In this document: piece by piece, positions 52,726 to 61,090 of the stretch
How positions within the stretch are numbered: position 1 is the stretch's first letter
How the letters are laid out: every line of letters begins with the position of its first letter
Assembly: GCF_900110835.1 (NCBI RefSeq)
Contig: NZ_FOJG01000002.1
Span: 1,888,979 to 1,952,978, forward strand
Reading direction: 5' to 3'
DNA: 64,000 nt
DNA from: Chitinophaga arvensicola
GTDB lineage: Bacteria > Bacteroidota > Bacteroidia > Chitinophagales > Chitinophagaceae
Notes under the pieces: model-generated
Told to the model about the DNA's origin: nothing
Seen by the model: only the letters and a program-made list of their open reading frames with translations
Databases searched by the model: none
Translations under genes and position numbers: made by a program

Positions 52726-53592
52726 ATGAAAAACGCTTTCAAAACATATCTTTTTCTCCAGTCAATATTATTCATAACTATCATTATGCTTACAGCATCT
52801 CCATCAAACGGACAATCCACCAACAGCGGCTACGCACCTGTTAATGGCATCAAGGTTTATTACGAAGTATATGGCGAAGGCAGGCCTGTCATTTTATTGC
52901 ATGGTGCTTTCATGACGATTAACACCAACTGGGGCGAACTGATTCCTGAGTTATCAAAAAACAGGAAAGTCATTGCTATTGAATTACAGGGACATGGCCA
53001 TACCCCATTTTCAGACAGAAAATTATCGCATGCTACCCTGGCCAGCGATGTAGCAGGAGTAATGGATTACCTGAAAATTGACAGTGCCGATGTAGTAGGA
53101 TATAGCTTTGGTGGTGCGGTGGCTTACCAGTTTGCCATACAAAGCCCTGAACGGCTCAGGAAACTGGTCATCATTTCTGCTACCTATAAAAGTAATGGCT
53201 GGCTACCCGAAGTAACCAATGCGTTTAAATCCATGAAGCCTGAACTTTTTGCAAACACGCCCATGAAAGCGGCATACGATGCTGTGGCGCCTGATACAAC
53301 AAAATGGATCCCTTTCTTGGAACAAATGATTGCATCCAATCATATCCCGTTCAATTTAGGTGAAACAAATATTGCAAAAATTACTGCCCCTGTATTACTG
53401 ATCGCCGGAGACAATGATGGCCTCGATAAAATTGAACTGATAAAAACATATCAATTGCTGGGCGGCGCCATATGCGGCGACTTTGGCGCAATGCCCAAAT
53501 CACAGCTGGCCGTTGTTCCTTCACAGGGACATGTTAGCCTGATGATGCAGACTAAAACAATACTGGGCTACCTGGATAGTTTTTTAAAGTAG
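52726..53592 (+). CDS. Secreted alpha/beta hydrolase
   Basis: A 288-residue alpha/beta hydrolase with a signal peptide ending near SNGQ (residue 30). Oxyanion motif LLHGAF (~60), nucleophile elbow VGYSFGG (Ser ~126), acid Asp in IAGDNDGLD (~230) and His in PSQGHVSLM (~267) form a complete triad. It resembles the proline iminopeptidase/haloperoxidase-like group (PF00561/PF12697). The substrate is unknown. The dihydrofolate-reductase-family gene follows on the same strand after 70 bp. Confidence 0.85.
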   Translation: MKNAFKTYLFLQSILFITIIMLTASPSNGQSTNSGYAPVNGIKVYYEVYGEGRPVILLHGAFMTINTNWGELIPELSKNRKVIAIELQGHGHTPFSDRKLSHATLASDVAGVMDYLKIDSADVVGYSFGGAVAYQFAIQSPERLRKLVIISATYKSNGWLPEVTNAFKSMKPELFANTPMKAAYDAVAPDTTKWIPFLEQMIASNHIPFNLGETNIAKITAPVLLIAGDNDGLDKIELIKTYQLLGGAICGDFGAMPKSQLAVVPSQGHVSLMMQTKTILGYLDSFLK

Positions 53593-53662
53593 CATTCACC
53601 CAAGAGCGAACCTTCCATCATAAAAAACGTTTCCTGTTTCTTAAACAATAAACTATCATCGT

Positions 53663-54256
53663 ATGAGAAAAATAATTGTGTTATCCATGATTACATTAGA
53701 TGGCGTAATGCAGGCGCCGGGCGGCCCGGAGGAAGACACCTCAGGAGGCTTCAAACATGGCGGCTGGACAGCCTCTTATGGCGACGAGATTTTTGGCAAA
53801 GCGATGCAGGAAGAACTTAAACCGGCCGCCTACCTGTTAGGCAGAAAAACATTTGATATTTTTGCGTCGTACTGGCCCCATCATGCCGACTTCTGGCCAG
53901 GTATCAATGATGGCGAAAAATATGTACTGTCGGAAACATTGGAAAAATCAGACTGGAAAAATACGGCTTTCCTCAAAAGCGCAGCAGCTATCGAAAAGCT
54001 CAAACATTCAGCAGGCGCCGATATCCAGGTATGGGGCAGCAGTAAGCTCATTCAATTGTTACTTCAACACGACCTGGTAGATGAACTCCGCCTCAAAATT
54101 TACCCATTGATTCTTGGTGAAGGGAAAAAGCTGTTCCAAAACGGGACAATTCCTGCCACCTTTACATTAACAGACAGCCTGGTAACATCCAAAGGCGTTA
54201 TTCTGGCCAATTACAAGCGCGCAGGAGAGGTTGTAACCGGCACTGTTGGAGCATAA
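53663..54256 (+). CDS. Dihydrofolate reductase family protein (RibD C-terminal-like)
   Basis: A 197-residue protein of the RibD_C/YwjB type: the start KIIVLSMITLDGVMQAPGGPEED, then LLGRKTFDIFASYWP (~55-69), IQVWGSSKLIQLLLQHDLVDEL (~118-139) and IYPLILGEGKKLF. These proteins bind NADPH in a DHFR fold and are common in Bacteroidota, with no established substrate. A terminator follows. Confidence 0.85.
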   Translation: MRKIIVLSMITLDGVMQAPGGPEEDTSGGFKHGGWTASYGDEIFGKAMQEELKPAAYLLGRKTFDIFASYWPHHADFWPGINDGEKYVLSETLEKSDWKNTAFLKSAAAIEKLKHSAGADIQVWGSSKLIQLLLQHDLVDELRLKIYPLILGEGKKLFQNGTIPATFTLTDSLVTSKGVILANYKRAGEVVTGTVGA

Positions 54257-54292
54257 CTCTTCCCCTGCTCATTTTTCTGTATATACAACATC

Positions 54293-54325
54293 AGGATGGC
54301 TCTTGAGAGCCATCCTTTACGTTTT
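54293..54325 (+). terminator. Rho-independent terminator after the DHFR-family gene
   Basis: AGGATGGCTCT (54293-54303) and AGAGCCATCCT (54306-54316) form a perfect 11-bp stem with a TG loop, followed by TTACGTTTT. Confidence 0.75.
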
Positions 54326-54477
54326 AAGCCCCCCTTCCCTGTCTGTCATCAACGATCTGTCAATCGTTTTTATTAAAATAATTATCTTTATAGAAATAAC
54401 AGGAAAGAGCAAGACACCCTTATGCCCACATCTTGCTCCATCCGTTGCCTGATTATTCACCTATACCAAGTACTTAA

Positions 54478-55020
54478 ATGACGATCATTAACATCCCTAA
54501 AACAACAAAGTCAACACCACCTTATTTAGCCGGTTTGCTGTGCCTGATTCCCCTGATCGGCGGAATGGCAGGCTTCGTACTTTTAATCCTTGCCATTGTT
54601 AAATACAGAGATAAATGGCTGGCCATAATAGGCGCGGCCGGCATTCTTTTTACGGTAGGAATATATGGCTTTATGTTTTATTACATGAAGAATGGAGATT
54701 TGTCTAAACGTGGATTCGCAGAAATTTCACAAATGCAGTTAAACAACCTTGTTAAGAATATTGAATTTTATAAACTGCAACATGGCGAATACCCCGACAA
54801 TCTGCAGGAACTGCTGGAAGATGATAAATTCGCGCCCATCCACGATGCTATTCAATCCGCTCAGTTCCGGGGAGCGGTCTTTTACAATTATGAAAGAATC
54901 GGCAGCCGTTATACCCTTTTTTCATCCGGACAAGATGGAAAACCACATACAAAGGATGATCTGTTTCCAAAGGTAGCCGTGAGCGATAGCAGTAAAATCG
55001 GGTTGATAAAAACGCAGTAG
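54478..55020 (+). CDS. Two-TM membrane protein with pseudopilin-like (GspG) C-terminal domain
   Basis: A 180-residue protein. Two membrane segments (LAGLLCLIPLIGGMAGFVLLILAIV, WLAIIGAAGILFTVGIYGFMFYY; quoted as landmarks at ~17-41 and ~47-69) precede a soluble domain. There, MQLNNLVKNIEFYKLQHGEYPDNLQELL and YTLFSSGQDGKPHTKDDLFP follow the type II secretion pseudopilin G pattern (YP ... L ... DG ... DD). It lacks the pilin prepilin signal. No secretion genes are near, so its role is unknown. Confidence 0.6.
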   Translation: MTIINIPKTTKSTPPYLAGLLCLIPLIGGMAGFVLLILAIVKYRDKWLAIIGAAGILFTVGIYGFMFYYMKNGDLSKRGFAEISQMQLNNLVKNIEFYKLQHGEYPDNLQELLEDDKFAPIHDAIQSAQFRGAVFYNYERIGSRYTLFSSGQDGKPHTKDDLFPKVAVSDSSKIGLIKTQ

Positions 55021-55091
55021 CTGTCGCTGTGAATAAAACTTAATCACCGTCCTCATTACTACCAGATCCGTCTTTTTACTATTTTTAACAG

Positions 55092-55907
55092 ATGGACAAG
55101 AAAGCAAAAAATATTCTTTTCAAAACATACTGGAAAAATGGCTGGATAGATGTGCCGCAGGTAAGTACGGAAGACTTTACCTATGCCAGATCCAAGGGAT
55201 TGATGTTCGATCCTCTGACCATTTCTCACGACGAATGCATAGCAGAAATATCCGGTTTGTTACCCGCCATTTCCACTGATAAAATTGTGAAAGCCTTTCT
55301 AAGCAGTCTTTCCAGCAGGCGACTGGACTGGCGGTCAGGCTTAGCCTCTTACTTTATTGCAAAGCAGTTAACTCCCCATAAGTTCCATAAAGCAGTAAGC
55401 GGACATAGCTATACCAATGGTGTTATCAGCCATACGAGCTATACCTGTGGCATTTGCCGCGATCTGAAATATGGCATCATCGGTGATGAGTTTTACCAGA
55501 ATACCGATCTGAATGTCCTCAATTTCGAAAGAATTAAATGGGGCGGCGTACGTCATGGGCAACTGGACTACACTTTATTTGACCTGCAACAACTGCAGTC
55601 AGCAACCATCCCAGACCCCACCCCGGAAGACATCAGCATCTTTAAAAGTATTTTAAAGGTCATCGCGCATTCACAACCCAATGATTACCCCGGCGCATTG
55701 GAAAAAAATTTAGCGTCTGTCATCAAATCAACCAAAGCCGAACGAAAAATACTGATCGAAATACTGGCCTGTATTGATATCCTGAAACCAGGATCCTACG
55801 ACAGGCCACTCAAAGGAAAAAACGACTGGCTATTCGTTGAATACTGGCGGGGGGAAGATAAATATAACCAGGAAGCACTGGACAGGTATTTTGCCGCTTA
55901 TCTCTGA
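55092..55907 (+). CDS. Hypothetical protein with a single CxxC, function not recognised
   Basis: A 271-residue cytosolic protein. The first 60 residues (FKTYWKNGWIDVPQVSTEDFTYARSKGLM) and the last 45 (KPGSYDRPLKGKNDWLFVEYWRG) are well conserved in style, and the middle has a CGICRD motif (~118). It lies 71 bp downstream of the pseudopilin-like gene on the same strand, possibly cotranscribed. I recognise no family. Confidence 0.65.
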   Translation: MDKKAKNILFKTYWKNGWIDVPQVSTEDFTYARSKGLMFDPLTISHDECIAEISGLLPAISTDKIVKAFLSSLSSRRLDWRSGLASYFIAKQLTPHKFHKAVSGHSYTNGVISHTSYTCGICRDLKYGIIGDEFYQNTDLNVLNFERIKWGGVRHGQLDYTLFDLQQLQSATIPDPTPEDISIFKSILKVIAHSQPNDYPGALEKNLASVIKSTKAERKILIEILACIDILKPGSYDRPLKGKNDWLFVEYWRGEDKYNQEALDRYFAAYL

Positions 55908-55964
55908 TGCTCTTCTTAAAAGACCTTCCTGTCAATATCGGATAGTGTCACCGGTTGTTCCCTG

Positions 55965-57158
55965 TTATTTAAATACTTCCACCACTGACGGATCTCCCAG
56001 TGTTGTTACCACCGGACCATTGCTGCTGGTATTGGTAGCAGGGTCAAAGGTATAAATGCCTACGCCCGTGGCTGATGAAACAGAGAACAGAATTTTATTC
56101 TCAAAAGGCACTATGTACCCGGAGTAACCATTGGTATTCGGAATATCCATTTTTGTGATGGTCTTTGCCGCCAGATCCAGTTTGAATATACCATAAGAGC
56201 GGTCTGTCACATAATTAGGCGGATTACTTACCAGCGAAGGAATATTACCGGAAGCATATGCCTGCCCGTTTCCACCATAGCAGAGATGATGAAAATAATT
56301 TACCTGTGCAGACAACCCTTTTATGGTTGCTTTTGATATAGGGAAAAAGTAGCCCGGATCAAAAGTACTGGCGCCTTTGCGGATACGCAGTATGCCTGAT
56401 TCTTGTCCCGGCACAAATCCGTAAGAAGCGACACAGTTCACATACAAATCTCCCTGTTCATCAAAAAACAGCGAACGCGGTGCATCAATAGTACCCGCCC
56501 AGGTAGTTCTGGCGTCCGTGGTGCTCGTAATTTTATTGCCCTGTTTTAGATCAACAATCAGCACCTGCGCCGGATTCACACTGGTGTAACCGTTAACAGT
56601 CTGGGTAACGGCCACAAACAACCTGCCATCCTGGTAAACGATATTACCCGGATTCGGCGTACTTCCCGAAACAGCAAATGTCTTCACATCGATGGTGCCG
56701 GTTTGTGCCATGGTGGTTGGATTAAATTTCACAATAACACCGGTATTATACAACGTGCAATATGCGCTGGTATCGCTTTCGAAAGCAATACCGGTAGGCT
56801 GGGAAGCGGCCGGCATGGTCAGGCTACCACTCTCCGCCAGCACCCCGTTGCCTGCACGTGTATACTTTTTCAATATATCGGCGCCACGGTTGGGTACTAC
56901 AAACACATCGTCGTTGTGCGTGTAAATAAATGGCGTAAAGGAAGAAGGTCTGGCCTTATTGTTATTGTAAACGCCCACGCTCAGGTCTTTCATCGTTCCC
57001 ACATAAGATACCTGCGAGGTACCATTGCTGATACTGGTCACCACCACCAGTTTATCTTTATCCGGTGCAGACGTATTGTTTTTCGGATCTTTTGAGCAGG
57101 CGCCCAGTATCATGAAGGCAGGCAGTATCGCCCATCTGTTTAATTGCATTGATTTCAT
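55965..57158 (-). CDS. Beta-propeller surface lipoprotein paired with a TonB receptor (DUF4374/XusB-like)
   Basis: About 397 residues from the ATG at 57158; a TTG two codons upstream is the alternative. Lipobox ILGACS (Cys ~21). The body shows repeated propeller strands (IYTHNDDVFVVPNRGADILKKY, NPGNIVYQDGRLFVAVTQTVNG, RSLFFDEQGDLYVNCVASYG, NGYSGYIVPFENKILFSVSS). It follows a TonB receptor by 22 bp, an arrangement like the XusA/XusB xenosiderophore pair and BtuB/BtuG. I infer that it grips the ligand at the cell surface. DUF4374 membership is my guess from the fold and context. Confidence 0.7.
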   Translation of the reverse strand: MKSMQLNRWAILPAFMILGACSKDPKNNTSAPDKDKLVVVTSISNGTSQVSYVGTMKDLSVGVYNNNKARPSSFTPFIYTHNDDVFVVPNRGADILKKYTRAGNGVLAESGSLTMPAASQPTGIAFESDTSAYCTLYNTGVIVKFNPTTMAQTGTIDVKTFAVSGSTPNPGNIVYQDGRLFVAVTQTVNGYTSVNPAQVLIVDLKQGNKITSTTDARTTWAGTIDAPRSLFFDEQGDLYVNCVASYGFVPGQESGILRIRKGASTFDPGYFFPISKATIKGLSAQVNYFHHLCYGGNGQAYASGNIPSLVSNPPNYVTDRSYGIFKLDLAAKTITKMDIPNTNGYSGYIVPFENKILFSVSSATGVGIYTFDPATNTSSNGPVVTTLGDPSVVEVFK

Positions 57159-57180
57159 ATACAATAGTTAAGAATTGATG

Positions 57181-59340
57181 TTATTGATTTTTACCAAACA
57201 GCAGGTAGCGGAACCGCAACCGCCAGGTGCGGCCGGGCAAAGGATTGTTATAATTATTGATAACAATGGCATCTGCCAGGTTATGGACTTCTGCTGTAAT
57301 GGTATACCGGTTACGCCTGAACGATTGCTCCCAGGCCAGGTTATGTGTATGATAACCCGGAATACGCAGGTTCTCATAGCTGCTCACCGCAAAGCCATAA
57401 TCGTATTGATGTACATAGGAACCTTCATAGATAACACGGGTACGGCTATGGGAAAATGGCCATCCATCGTGATGATACTCCACGCTCCAGTTGGTGAAGA
57501 AGGATGGAATATTGGGCAATTGCAGCTGATAGGTTGGATTGGCCACATGATTACTGCCCGGTAAATAACGCATGGCATCCGTGAGCCGCTGCCAGGTGGC
57601 ATTTCCCGAAACATAAAAATCACGGGAGATATCATATTTCACTTCCGCATCCACTCCCTTGATTCGCGCCTGCTGATAGTTGACGTATCCGAGCGACAAC
57701 CCATTACCGGCCAATTGTATCAGGTTGCTGACGTCCATATAAAAAACGTTGGACTCCAGCTGCAGGCGGCGTTGATCACTCAGTTTCCCGTCGTAAAATA
57801 TGCCGGCGGTTACGTTATGCGCCAGTTCCGGGTGCAGCGTAATGGCAGGTGTTATCAGGGCGCCATCTCCAAAGAGTTCCGTCGGCTGTGGCATTCGCAA
57901 CGCCTTTTCATAACTCGCCTTTACCAGTAATGCAGGCGTGAAATTGTAACGGATCCCCAGATTGTAGCCAACATCCTGTTGCACATTGGATACTTTATCC
58001 GGCTCTCCTATCACGTATATATTGGTATTGTAACCACTCACCTGGTAATAGTAGTGTTTCAGCGATGCCGACATCAGCAGCTTGCCTTCCAATACAGCGC
58101 CTTCCAAAGCCAGCCCCGTTACACTGTTGAAAAGATCGCCCGGGTAGTTGTACATATTTTTGCCGGCATAGGCGTTACCAAGACTATCATCCGGATTAAA
58201 ACCAGCCTTGCGGATGGTATTGTTCAGGTTCAGCGACCAGGCGGTAGCTAGTTTATAGTTCAGGTTTAAACGGTGCCGTAGTTCCTGCTGCCGGTTGCTG
58301 CTCAGGTTAGGACCTGTTCCGATTTCTCCTTTACCCAGGATACTCGGATAACGGCTTCCATCCCAGTTGTACATCCAGGAGGACGTATCCGTAAGATGCG
58401 TTGTAAAGCTGCCCAGGATAAGGCTGTACCGGACATCCAGCCGCCCGTGCCATAATCCTTCCTTCCGGGCATTCAATGCCAGGATCCGGGAGTCTGCGCT
58501 GTTTTTTGCCTGTTGAATATTCCGCTGTATTCCCTGGATCTGCTTATCGTTGCGAAGGTATACGCCCTCCAGTTCTATTTCATCGAACCAGAGTTTGTGA
58601 AAGCGCAGACTGGTGCCTGCCATCAGCGATTGGTAGGCATCATGGTCTCTTTTAATACGGAGTCCGGGCTGATACGGTGACTCCATCGTATAGTCGTTTT
58701 CGGTAGCTGTATAGAACAGGCCGGCGCCCAATTCCATACCGGCACGCTCAAAGGTCTTCTTTCCCAGCAGCGACAAAATAGTAGTATGATTGGACTCCCG
58801 GGTTACACTGGCATCCAGGTAACTGATGTCCCGGTGTTTGATCACAATGTTCACCGCACCCCCAAGCCCATCTCCCCCCAACCATGCCGGAACCGTTCCT
58901 TTGTATATTTCTATCCGCTCAATCAGCTGCAACGGAATATCATTGATGCTCAGGCTGCCGTCTGGTGTGTTCAACGGGTTACCTTCGATGAAGATCTGCA
59001 CCCGCTTACCTTCCAGACCACGTATGGAAATACGCGCTTCGCTTCCCAGTCCGCCGGTTTGCCTGATTTGTACCCCTGCCTGCCTGGCAAGCATTTCATT
59101 CAGGTTGCTGGCCCTGTTCTCTATCTCTTTTCCCGATAAAATAGTTACCGGTACCACACTTTTCTTCAATGCAGCCGCCTCAGATTTTGTACGGTTGTTG
59201 CCGGTGATATTCACCTCCCGCAGTTTCCTCGGACTCCCGGTCGTGTCCCGGGGCTGTTCCCGCGTGTGCTGTTTCTCCTGCGCTACCGCCATTACCGGCC
59301 AGCAAAGCGCCATCAACAGGCATCTCCATTTCTGCTTCAT
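57181..59340 (-). CDS. TonB-dependent receptor, probable siderophore uptake
   Basis: A 719-residue receptor with a signal peptide ending near MAVAQ (residue 21). The plug has VTILSGKEIENRASNLNEMLARQAGVQIRQTGGLG (~62-97, landmarks), SIRGLEGKRVQIFIEGNPL, IEIYKGTVPAWLGGDGLGGAVNIV, and the barrel ends RFRYLLFGKNQ, slightly beyond the usual last strand. It is divergent from a PchR-like AraC regulator whose tandem operator lies before its promoter, and it is followed by the propeller lipoprotein. Siderophore or haem-like ligand is inferred from this setting. Confidence 0.8.
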   Translation of the reverse strand: MKQKWRCLLMALCWPVMAVAQEKQHTREQPRDTTGSPRKLREVNITGNNRTKSEAAALKKSVVPVTILSGKEIENRASNLNEMLARQAGVQIRQTGGLGSEARISIRGLEGKRVQIFIEGNPLNTPDGSLSINDIPLQLIERIEIYKGTVPAWLGGDGLGGAVNIVIKHRDISYLDASVTRESNHTTILSLLGKKTFERAGMELGAGLFYTATENDYTMESPYQPGLRIKRDHDAYQSLMAGTSLRFHKLWFDEIELEGVYLRNDKQIQGIQRNIQQAKNSADSRILALNARKEGLWHGRLDVRYSLILGSFTTHLTDTSSWMYNWDGSRYPSILGKGEIGTGPNLSSNRQQELRHRLNLNYKLATAWSLNLNNTIRKAGFNPDDSLGNAYAGKNMYNYPGDLFNSVTGLALEGAVLEGKLLMSASLKHYYYQVSGYNTNIYVIGEPDKVSNVQQDVGYNLGIRYNFTPALLVKASYEKALRMPQPTELFGDGALITPAITLHPELAHNVTAGIFYDGKLSDQRRLQLESNVFYMDVSNLIQLAGNGLSLGYVNYQQARIKGVDAEVKYDISRDFYVSGNATWQRLTDAMRYLPGSNHVANPTYQLQLPNIPSFFTNWSVEYHHDGWPFSHSRTRVIYEGSYVHQYDYGFAVSSYENLRIPGYHTHNLAWEQSFRRNRYTITAEVHNLADAIVINNYNNPLPGRTWRLRFRYLLFGKNQ

Positions 59341-59429
59341 AAAACGATCTATATATTAGGCAAGGATAAAGCCGACAACAAATGCCATAAAATTTTGAAA
59401 CAATGTTGCATTTATTAGCTATTTTAGCG

Positions 59430-59437
59430 CAAAAGTA
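59430..59437 (-). promoter_or_regulatory. -7 box of the receptor gene at 57181-59340
   Basis: On the minus strand TACTTTTG matches TAnnTTTG and predicts a leader of about 80 nt. The AraC direct repeat lies 21 bp upstream. Confidence 0.45.
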
Positions 59438-59458
59438 ACGCAGACATCTCTGGCGGGC

Positions 59459-59489
59459 TTGACTGAAACGGAGTAATAATTGACTGAAA
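59459..59489. promoter_or_regulatory. Direct repeat, probable AraC operator of the receptor/lipoprotein unit
   Basis: TTGACTGAAA occurs at 59459-59468 and 59480-59489, a 21-bp period. It lies upstream of the receptor -7 box and ends 11 bp before the AraC ATG, so the regulator could activate the receptor and repress itself. Confidence 0.55.
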
Positions 59490-59500
59490 AGGATTTATCT

Positions 59501-60481
59501 ATGCGAGGAACCATCCAGGCAGACATATCCGGCCAACTATCGGAATCATACGATTCCAATATCTTATTTGCAGATCCCCTGGATATTACCGGGGAAACGG
59601 CGTCATTCGATTTCGGCGCAATAAAGGGTATCAGAAAGGGATATTATTTTGATGGAGGCGCCATCTTTCATATACAGGCATCGGCGGTAGCAGACTATCG
59701 CATGCATGCGGTACATGATGCACTGGTAAAGCTTCATTTCTGTATCAAAGGAGGAAGGAAATCAGGCATACCTGTTTCCAACAGGCATTTTTACGTCCCT
59801 GCCCAACATCACAACATTTACTATTTTACCGCCGGAGAAGGATACATCGATTTCAAAGCAGGGCAATCCATGGAGTTTATTGATATCTGCCTGGATGCTG
59901 ATTATGTAGAAAGATTGTGCGCTATCCACCAGCATGCTTTTTCCGCTTTGCTGGAAGCCTTACGCTCGCAACAATTCTATCAGCTGAACACCACGCCTAT
60001 GCTCATTACGCCCGGTATCAGTCAGCAACTGACACAAATACTGCACTGTAATACATCCAGGCAACTGAAACGGGCCATCTTTGATAATAAAATGGCCGGC
60101 CTGATGCTACTGCAACTGGAGCAGGCCCAGGTAAAAAAACACCTGCCCTCCTTTACTACTGCGGAAGATCTCGAAAAGCTGGAAGCAGCCAGGAACCTGC
60201 TGATCTTGCATCACCATGCACCTCCTTCCCTGCAGCAACTGGCCAGGAAAGTAGGTATCAACGATAACAAACTGAAAAAAGGATTCCGGGAAGTGTATCA
60301 TAACACCGTAATGGGTTATCTGACCGACTATAAAATGGGCCTGGCGCTTGAGATGTTGTCTTCCGGAGAACATAGCATTTCAGATGTATGCTATCAGCTG
60401 GGATATAAATCAGTCGCGCATTTCTCAAGGCTGTTTAAAAAGAAATGTAACATGAACCCCAGCCAGGTAAAAAGGCAATAA
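59501..60481 (+). CDS. AraC-family regulator, PchR-like
   Basis: About 326 residues from the ATG at 59501, preceded by AAAAGGA; an in-frame TTG at 59480 overlaps the operator repeat and is rejected. The N-terminal ~200 residues have the PchR/YbtA-like sensory arrangement (VKLHFCIKGGRK, QSMEFIDICLDADYVERL). The C-terminal double HTH includes PSLQQLARKVGINDNKLKKGF and SISDVCYQLGYKSVAHFSRLF. PchR-like proteins sense a ferric siderophore and turn on its receptor. It is divergent from the receptor. Confidence 0.83.
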   Translation: MRGTIQADISGQLSESYDSNILFADPLDITGETASFDFGAIKGIRKGYYFDGGAIFHIQASAVADYRMHAVHDALVKLHFCIKGGRKSGIPVSNRHFYVPAQHHNIYYFTAGEGYIDFKAGQSMEFIDICLDADYVERLCAIHQHAFSALLEALRSQQFYQLNTTPMLITPGISQQLTQILHCNTSRQLKRAIFDNKMAGLMLLQLEQAQVKKHLPSFTTAEDLEKLEAARNLLILHHHAPPSLQQLARKVGINDNKLKKGFREVYHNTVMGYLTDYKMGLALEMLSSGEHSISDVCYQLGYKSVAHFSRLFKKKCNMNPSQVKRQ

Positions 60482-60486
60482 GGTAA

Positions 60487-60520
60487 AAAGAGCCGGCCCT
60501 CCTGCGAAGACCGGCCCTTT
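60487..60520. terminator. Bidirectional hairpin between convergent AraC and Cys-cluster genes
   Basis: AAAGAGCCGG (60487-60496) pairs with CCGGCCCTTT (60511-60520) with one mismatch; short A and T runs on both ends. A likely terminator for both genes. Confidence 0.6.
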
Positions 60521-60533
60521 GGATCTGAGCTTT

Positions 60534-61079
60534 TTAAACGGAGCTGCTGTTACGATGCGACTGGTTCACCGGTTCCCCCCAGCGTGTATGCTGGTGATCT
60601 TCCGGATGTACATCCGGACAGAATTCAGACGGCAGGCGTATCTTATTGGCGATATTACAGCCGCAGAGGTCACATACCTTTTTACCGGTGCGATATCCTG
60701 GTTTGTCTTTCCCCTGCGCGGATGGTACGATCTGCTGAAGCGTGCCTTTCGGATCGCGGAGATGATGGCAGCTGAGGCAGGCGTCTTCACGCTGCTCCAG
60801 TACATCTGCATTTACAATCGCGAAACCGGTTTTACCCCAGCGCAGTAATGCCGTAGCTGCTTTCCTGATGAGGGTAGCGTGAGAAAATTCCTGTGTGCCC
60901 TGTCTCCCTGGTTTGTTCAGCAAGGTTTCCAGCATCTGCGGATTCTCCTTGCTTAGCAACAGGTTACGGGCATAGCTTTCATTTCCAACAGCCGCTTTCA
61001 GCACTTCTTCAGAAACCGGCCCTTCCAGGCCAAGGATCTCCGCCAGCTGGCTCCGTTGTTCCATGAGCATATTATCCAT
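60534..61079 (-). CDS. Small cysteine-cluster (zinc-ribbon-like) protein of the Tc locus
   Basis: A 181-residue cytosolic protein. The first ~75 residues are helical. Residues ~100-155 hold a metal-binding-like cluster: CLSCHH, then CDLCGCNIANKIRLPSEFCPD, that is CxxC plus CxxCxC plus CP. The second part has the look of the DUF6171-type ribbon. It lies 11 bp downstream of the Hint/M48-like gene and probably shares its operon with TcA. No function known. Confidence 0.65.
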   Translation of the reverse strand: MDNMLMEQRSQLAEILGLEGPVSEEVLKAAVGNESYARNLLLSKENPQMLETLLNKPGRQGTQEFSHATLIRKAATALLRWGKTGFAIVNADVLEQREDACLSCHHLRDPKGTLQQIVPSAQGKDKPGYRTGKKVCDLCGCNIANKIRLPSEFCPDVHPEDHQHTRWGEPVNQSHRNSSSV

Positions 61080-61090
61080 AACATTCCTGT

